Source of the DNA: UBA9647 sp035506075
Lineage (GTDB): Bacteria > Bacteroidota > Ignavibacteria > UBA10030
Length of the DNA: 9,226 nt
Direction of reading: 5' to 3'
Assembly: GCA_035506075.1 (NCBI GenBank)
Contig: DATJQB010000182.1
Span: forward strand, 1 to 9,226
The notes under the pieces are model-generated. The model did no database searches, was not told where the DNA came from, and was given only the letters and a program-made list of their open reading frames with translations. Below are positions 5,882-9,226 of this stretch, piece after piece. How positions within the stretch are numbered: position 1 is the first letter of the stretch; every line of letters begins with the position of its first letter. Made by a program: the position numbers and the translations under genes.

Positions 5882-6511
5882 ATGGCTCGTTACGTTGATG
5901 CCAGCTGCAAACTGTGTCGCCGGGAGAAGCAGAAGCTGTTCCTCAAGGGGACAAAATGCTACACTGAGAAGTGCCCGCTCGAGAAGCGGAGCTATCCGCC
6001 CGGACAACATGGGCAGAGCCGCCGCCAGAAGATTTCGGAGTACGGCGTGCAGCTTCGCGAGAAACAGAAAATCAAACGGTCCTACGGATTGCTCGAGACC
6101 CAGTTCCGCAACTATTTTGAGCGTTCGTTGAAACAGACCGGCCGCACGGGTGAGATCCTCGTCAAGACGCTTGAGCGCCGCTTCGACAATGTGGTGTACC
6201 GGATGGGCCTCGCCCCGTCACGCAAGTCGGCGCGTCAGCTGATCCTCCATCGGCACCTCCTGATCAACAACAAGATCGTTGATATCGCTTCGTACCTCAT
6301 GAATCCGGGCGACGTGATCCAGGTTCGTGAGAAGAGCAAGAAGCTTGACCTCATCCACTCGTCGATGAAGCGCGTGAAAGATGCGGCAATGCTTCCGTGG
6401 CTCAGCCTCGACAAGGCGACGCTGACGGGAACGTTCCTCCAGGTCCCCGAGCGCGCAGATGTCCCGCTCAACGCGAACGAACAGCTCATCGTTGAGTTGT
6501 ATTCGAAGTAA
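5882..6511 (+). CDS. rpsD: 30S ribosomal protein S4 (zinc-binding form)
   Basis: S4 is a primary assembly protein that binds the five-way junction in the 5' domain of 16S rRNA and, in several bacteria, also represses its own mRNA. The 209 residues start MARYVDASCKLCRREKQK. Four cysteines at 9, 12, 26 and 31 match the zinc site of Thermus S4, so this is the C+ form. PPGQHGQ (39-45) and LREKQKIKRSYGL follow. The S4 RNA-binding domain runs at about 99-160 (RRFDNVVYRMGLAPSRKSARQL, broken by its conserved turn, then NPGDVIQV). The end NEQLIVELYSK is typical. SD AAGGAG (5872-5877) is 4 bases from ATG, rather close. Confidence 0.98.
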   Translation: MARYVDASCKLCRREKQKLFLKGTKCYTEKCPLEKRSYPPGQHGQSRRQKISEYGVQLREKQKIKRSYGLLETQFRNYFERSLKQTGRTGEILVKTLERRFDNVVYRMGLAPSRKSARQLILHRHLLINNKIVDIASYLMNPGDVIQVREKSKKLDLIHSSMKRVKDAAMLPWLSLDKATLTGTFLQVPERADVPLNANEQLIVELYSK

Positions 6512-6540
6512 CCTTAACGGTCGTTTACAGATGTTTCATC

Positions 6541-6560
6541 AACCCCGGTACGCCGGGGTT
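6541..6560 (+). promoter_or_regulatory. Perfect 8-bp hairpin with TACG loop in rpsD-rpoA spacer
   Basis: Arms AACCCCGG (6541-6548) and CCGGGGTT (6553-6560) are perfectly complementary around a TACG tetraloop, of the stable UNCG class although closed by G-C rather than the preferred C-G. It lies 36 bases before the rpoA ATG. No T-tract follows on either strand, so it is not a normal intrinsic terminator. It could be an mRNA-stability or processing element, a pause site, or a protein-binding structure. The structure is seen; its role is inferred. Confidence 0.5.
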
Positions 6561-6595
6561 CAACGTCCTCGCCAACCGCGAGAGGAAAGAGAACT

Positions 6596-7585
6596 ATGAG
6601 CAACGCATTAGTCCAAATGCCAGAAAAGATCGAGATCGACGAGAGCTCCCTGACCCCAACCTTCGGGCGCTTTACTGTCCAGCCGCTCGAGAAGGGTTTT
6701 GGAGTGACGCTTGGTAATTCTTTCCGTCGAGTATTGTTGTCGTCGCTTCCCGGTACCGCAATCACTGCGATCAGGGTCGACGGCATTCAGCATGAGTTCT
6801 CCACAATCAAAGGCGTGGTGGAAGATGTGGCCGACCTGGTTTTGAATCTCAAACAGGTCCGTATCAAACCGATCAACAAGAAACTCACGAAGGTCACGCT
6901 GGCCATCAAGGGACCCGGTGCGCTGAAGGCAGCCGACATTCAGAAGGCTTCCTCGGAACTCGAAGTGCTTAACCCTGATCTCCACCTGGCATCCATCGGG
7001 AAAGAGGCGGACTTTGAGCTTGAGCTGCGCCTGGGGCGCGGCAAAGGCTATGTGCCGTCGGAAGAAAATAAGGCCCCCGATCAGCCGATTGGGACAATCG
7101 CCATCGACTCCATCTTCACGCCGATCAGAAACGTGCGCTTCTTTGTCGAGCCGACGCGTGTCGGCGGCCAGACAGACTTTGAAAAGCTGATCCTCGAGAT
7201 CGAAACCGATGGTTCGATCACGCCGGAGGAAGCCCTCACGCATGCAGGGAAGATCCTGCGCGATCACATCCAGCTCTTCATCAACTTCGAAGCCGAACCG
7301 GAAACGGAGAAGGTCGAGAGCGAGGAAGAGGCAAAGCTTGCATCGATCCGCAAAACGCTCAAGATGTCGGTGGACGAGCTCGAACTTTCCGTTCGCTCGC
7401 ATAACTGCCTGCGCTCGGCGAACATCAAGACAATTGCCGACCTGGTGCGCAAGGATGAGGGGGAGCTGCTGAAGTTCCGGAATTTTGGACGCAAGTCGCT
7501 CGCAGAACTTTCAGCGATCGTCGACGAGCTCGGACTCAATTTCGGCATGGATGTGGACAAGTATTTGAAGGACGGCAACGAGTAA
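6596..7585 (+). CDS. rpoA: DNA-directed RNA polymerase alpha subunit
   Basis: Alpha dimerises to begin polymerase assembly and touches UP elements and activators at promoters. The 329 residues match E. coli in length. The N-terminal domain (about 1-235) has the assembly motif LGNSFRRVLLSSLPG (39-53, with Arg44-Arg45), HEFSTIKGVVEDV (66-78) and the acidic linker at 232-247. The C-terminal domain (about 255-322) has ELSVRSHNCL, in which Arg267 and Asn270 match the DNA-contacting Arg265 and Asn268 of E. coli, and FGRKSLAEL (297-305), the second DNA-contact helix start. The SD is GAGGA (6582-6586), 9 bases from ATG. A hairpin lies in the spacer from rpsD. Confidence 0.99.
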   Translation: MSNALVQMPEKIEIDESSLTPTFGRFTVQPLEKGFGVTLGNSFRRVLLSSLPGTAITAIRVDGIQHEFSTIKGVVEDVADLVLNLKQVRIKPINKKLTKVTLAIKGPGALKAADIQKASSELEVLNPDLHLASIGKEADFELELRLGRGKGYVPSEENKAPDQPIGTIAIDSIFTPIRNVRFFVEPTRVGGQTDFEKLILEIETDGSITPEEALTHAGKILRDHIQLFINFEAEPETEKVESEEEAKLASIRKTLKMSVDELELSVRSHNCLRSANIKTIADLVRKDEGELLKFRNFGRKSLAELSAIVDELGLNFGMDVDKYLKDGNE

Positions 7586-7611
7586 AACTCGCCGGCCGTC
7601 AGAACGAGTTT
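7585..7611 (+). promoter_or_regulatory. Weak inverted repeat in rpoA-rplQ spacer
   Basis: AAACTCG (7585-7591) and CGAGTTT (7605-7611) are complementary around a 13-base loop, and a T/G-rich stretch (TGTTGTTC) follows. This could be a weak attenuator that lowers L17 relative to alpha, but the stem is short and chance is a fair explanation. Confidence 0.2.
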
Positions 7612-7645
7612 GTGTTGTTCAGCTATCATTAAGAGGAAATGAAGA

Positions 7646-8221
7646 ATGCGTCATCAGAAGGCAGGTCGAAAACTCGGAAGGACAGCGAGCCATCGCAAGG
7701 CTACGCTCTCCGCACTTAGCGTCGCAGTCATCCGGCATAAGAAGGTCCGCACGACCACCGCGAAAGCAAAAGAAGCGCGGATGGTTGTCGAGAAGCTCAT
7801 TACGCGGGCGAAACGGGCAGTTGCGAAAGAAGGTGACGGAAAACCCAAGGATGTTCACGCCCGCCGTGAGGTGTTCGCATTCCTGCGCGACCGTGATGCC
7901 GTCAGTACACTCTTCAACGATATCGCTCCGAAGGTCGCCACCCGCGCCGGAGGATATACCCGCGTGGTAAAGCTCGGCCAGCGTCTCGGCGACGGTGCTG
8001 AGGTGTCGATCCTGGAACTCGTCGATTTCAACCTGGGACAGGAAAAGGCCGCTCCGAAGCCGAAAGCGAAAGCCACCGCAGCACGCAAGAGGGGACCGAA
8101 GAAGGAAAAGAACGAAACAACGAAGAACGCCGAAGAGGCGAAGACGGAAACCGCCGCCGCGGAAACGCCGGCGCATGCTGAATCGTCCGAGCCGAAGACC
8201 GCGGAGTCTGACTCCAACTAG
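7646..8221 (+). CDS. rplQ: 50S ribosomal protein L17 with extended C-terminus
   Basis: L17 binds 23S rRNA near the peptide exit tunnel on the outer face of the large subunit. The core (residues 1 to about 130) is complete: MRHQKAGRKLGRTASHRKA at the start, KVRTTTAKAKEAR (33-45), and the end GGYTRVVKLGQRLGDGAEVS-ILELVD (102-127). It is followed by about 60 residues that E. coli L17 (127 residues) lacks. These are first Lys/Ala-rich (133-156) and then Glu/Ala/Thr-rich and acidic (157-191), with no predicted fold. Extended L17 tails are known in the Bacteroidota-Chlorobiota group. SD GAGG (7633-7636) is 9 bases from ATG. Confidence 0.97.
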   Translation: MRHQKAGRKLGRTASHRKATLSALSVAVIRHKKVRTTTAKAKEARMVVEKLITRAKRAVAKEGDGKPKDVHARREVFAFLRDRDAVSTLFNDIAPKVATRAGGYTRVVKLGQRLGDGAEVSILELVDFNLGQEKAAPKPKAKATAARKRGPKKEKNETTKNAEEAKTETAAAETPAHAESSEPKTAESDSN

Positions 8222-8269
8222 TGAGAGTAGACTATTCTTTCTGGTTTTGTCGAAGAGAGGGAAGTCTCC

Positions 8270-8899
8270 ATGCTCAAAATCATCTCTGCTGAATTTCTCC
8301 AGGGTGTAGCAGATCTTCATCAACTTCCGAAGAATGAGCTGAAAGAAGTCTTGTTCATTGGCCGGTCCAATGTCGGCAAGTCCTCGTTGCTGAACAAGAT
8401 GTGCAACCGGAAGAACCTCGCACGCTCAAGCTCCACGCCGGGCAAGACGAGGGAGATCAACTACTACATCATCAACAACCAGTTCTATTTCGTCGACCTG
8501 CCCGGCTATGGCTACGCCAAAGTCCCGGAACAGATGCGCGCGGGATGGAAACGCCTCATCGAGGATTTCCTCAAACGCGGTCGCCCCATCGCCCTTGGCA
8601 TGCAGCTCATCGATTCACGCCAGGAGCCGACGCCGCTCGATCTGATGATGATGGACTGGCTCGAGTACTACGAAATTCCGTACCTCCTCATTCTCACGAA
8701 GGCCGATAAACTTCCCGTGAGCAAGCTCACGAAGCAGCTCGAAGCATACAAGGTTCGCTTCAGTCAGCAGCTGACCGAAGGCTCGTGCAGAGGAATCGTC
8801 CCGTTCTCGATCATCACGAGCGATGGCAAGTCGGAGCTGCTCCGGCTCATTGATGTCCACATGAATCATTCGATGAACCAGAAGAAGGAGGCCGTCTGA
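8270..8899 (+). CDS. engB: Ribosome biogenesis GTP-binding protein EngB (YsxC/YihA)
   Basis: EngB is a small GTPase needed for late assembly of the 50S subunit; in B. subtilis YsxC depletion leaves immature 44.5-45S particles. The 209 residues carry the G motifs in order: G1 GRSNVGKSS (31-39), G2 region ending STPGKT (55-60), G3 DLPGYGYAKV (76-85), G4 TKADK (143-147) and G5-like FSIITSDGKSEL (179-190). DLPGYGYA is diagnostic for this subfamily. An SD GAGG (8257-8260) is 9 bases before ATG; the gap from rplQ is 48 bases with no terminator, so it probably ends the operon transcript. Its placement with r-protein genes fits its job. Confidence 0.97.
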   Translation: MLKIISAEFLQGVADLHQLPKNELKEVLFIGRSNVGKSSLLNKMCNRKNLARSSSTPGKTREINYYIINNQFYFVDLPGYGYAKVPEQMRAGWKRLIEDFLKRGRPIALGMQLIDSRQEPTPLDLMMMDWLEYYEIPYLLILTKADKLPVSKLTKQLEAYKVRFSQQLTEGSCRGIVPFSIITSDGKSELLRLIDVHMNHSMNQKKEAV

Positions 8900-8936
8900 C
8901 GGCACGTTCTTGAAAACATGTTTGGTGGTACAAACC

Positions 8937-8970
8937 AGGGGCTGTCTCCAACGAGACAGCCCTTGTTGTT
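8937..8970 (+). terminator. Intrinsic terminator ending the operon
   Basis: Arms GGGCTGTCTC (8939-8948) and GAGACAGCCC (8953-8962) are perfectly complementary around CAAC, and an added G-T and A-T pair extend the stem to 12. The downstream strand continues TTGTTGTT. It lies 37 bases after the engB stop. This is the only strong hairpin followed by a T-rich stretch in the window. It may also serve a convergent minus-strand transcript, though the T-run on that side is poorer. Confidence 0.85.
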
Positions 8971-9006
8971 GATGGCGAGCTCTTTTTTCATCGCGTTGCG
9001 ATCACG

Positions 9007-9022
9007 GACGGTTTAAACCGTC
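9007..9022. repeat. Perfect 16-bp palindrome
   Basis: GACGGTTTAAACCGTC reads identically on both strands with no spacer. It is 36 bases past the terminator, in non-coding DNA between engB and the probable minus-strand gene. It could be a dimeric regulator's operator or part of an interspersed repeat; nothing in the window tells which. Confidence 0.6.
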
Positions 9023-9073
9023 GACCCAAAGTTTGCAGAAAAATGACAATTCAGCTCCCTGATCCATCCCCTG

Positions 9074-9226
9074 TCATGGCTCCAGCACTCGTTCACACAC
9101 GTCACCATCAACACTCGGGGCGGCTACGATGAACCGTTTGGTGTTAAGATGAAGGGTGATTGGGCCCAGGCGTGCATCGCCGATGAACTTCCGCTTGACT
9201 TCGTCCCCGAGGAGTAGGCTCGTCCA
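9074..9226 (-). CDS. Probable C-terminal end of an unidentified protein (partial)
   Basis: On the minus strand a frame is open from the window's right edge (9226) to TGA at 9076-9074, giving 50 residues that include DEVKRKFIGDARLG, then PITLHLNTKRFIVAAPSVDG, and end CERVLEP. I do not recognise the family. The alternation of hydrophobic and polar residues and the purine-first codon pattern (about 31 of 50 codons) are protein-like. The exactly opposed plus-strand frame (9047-9217, 56 residues, no start codon) is also open and has high third-base GC, so the choice of strand is uncertain. If real, this gene converges on engB with the terminator between them. Bases 8971-9073 hold no supportable gene. 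Confidence 0.4.
   Translation of the reverse strand, partial: WTSLLLGDEVKRKFIGDARLGPITLHLNTKRFIVAAPSVDGDVCERVLEP

Noticed and set aside
6608..7402. A 264-codon minus-strand open frame opposite rpoA
   Set aside because: It is an antisense shadow of a highly conserved gene, with shadow-like composition and no family motif.
8990..9002. ATCGC-GTT-GCGAT hairpin next to a T-run
   Set aside because: The T-run (8983-8988) lies before the stem on the plus strand and reads as an A-run after it on the minus strand, so it is not a terminator; a 5-bp stem is easily due to chance.
1..9226. CRISPR arrays, insertion sequences, tRNA or rRNA genes, phage or defence genes
   Set aside because: No direct-repeat array, transposase, tRNA-like fold or defence-type protein was seen; up to 8899 the window is filled by a conserved housekeeping operon.

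Overview
The window is a continuous stretch of the spc and alpha ribosomal-protein operons, all on the + strand. It runs from the last 50 codons of rpsH (S8) to rplQ (L17), with the GTPase gene engB (ysxC/yihA) attached at the end. The order is rpsH', rplF, rplR, rpsE, rpmD, rplO, secY, map, infA, rpmJ, rpsM, rpsK, rpsD, rpoA, rplQ, engB. No adk lies between secY and map. This layout, the Bacteroidota/Chlorobiota-like IF-1 (MRMHFIK segment), the zinc-type L36 and the moderately GC-rich coding bias suggest a member of the Bacteroidota-Chlorobiota-Ignavibacteria group. Most genes have a recognisable Shine-Dalgarno (SD) sequence, which argues against typical Bacteroidetes (they rarely use SD) and for the Chlorobi/Ignavibacteria side. 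This placement is inferred from sequence features, not from a search.

Layout: 1-2389 encodes S8 (end), L6, L18, S5, L30 and L15. 2416-4756 encodes the SecY translocon channel, type I methionine aminopeptidase and IF-1. 4770-4883 is the 37-residue L36. 4979-8221 is the alpha operon: S13, S11, S4, RNA polymerase alpha and L17. 8270-8899 is EngB, a GTPase of large-subunit assembly. A strong hairpin terminator follows at 8937-8970. The remaining right end (8971-9226) is not part of the operon. It holds a perfect 16-bp palindrome and a probable C-terminal fragment of an unidentified minus-strand gene running off the edge.

The genes work together in making and running the protein-synthesis machine: subunit proteins, an initiation factor, a subunit-assembly GTPase, the nascent-chain export channel, the enzyme that trims the first methionine, and the polymerase alpha subunit.

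The window is essentially a conserved housekeeping locus and I see no novel multi-gene system. The points worth a second look are small. Three spacers of the alpha segment (rpmJ-rpsM, rpsK-rpsD, rpsD-rpoA) each carry a clear inverted repeat. rpsM and rpsK use TTG starts behind strong SD sequences. The methionine aminopeptidase has about five extra residues in a substrate-pocket loop. L17 has a low-complexity tail. A 16-bp palindrome lies beyond the terminator.
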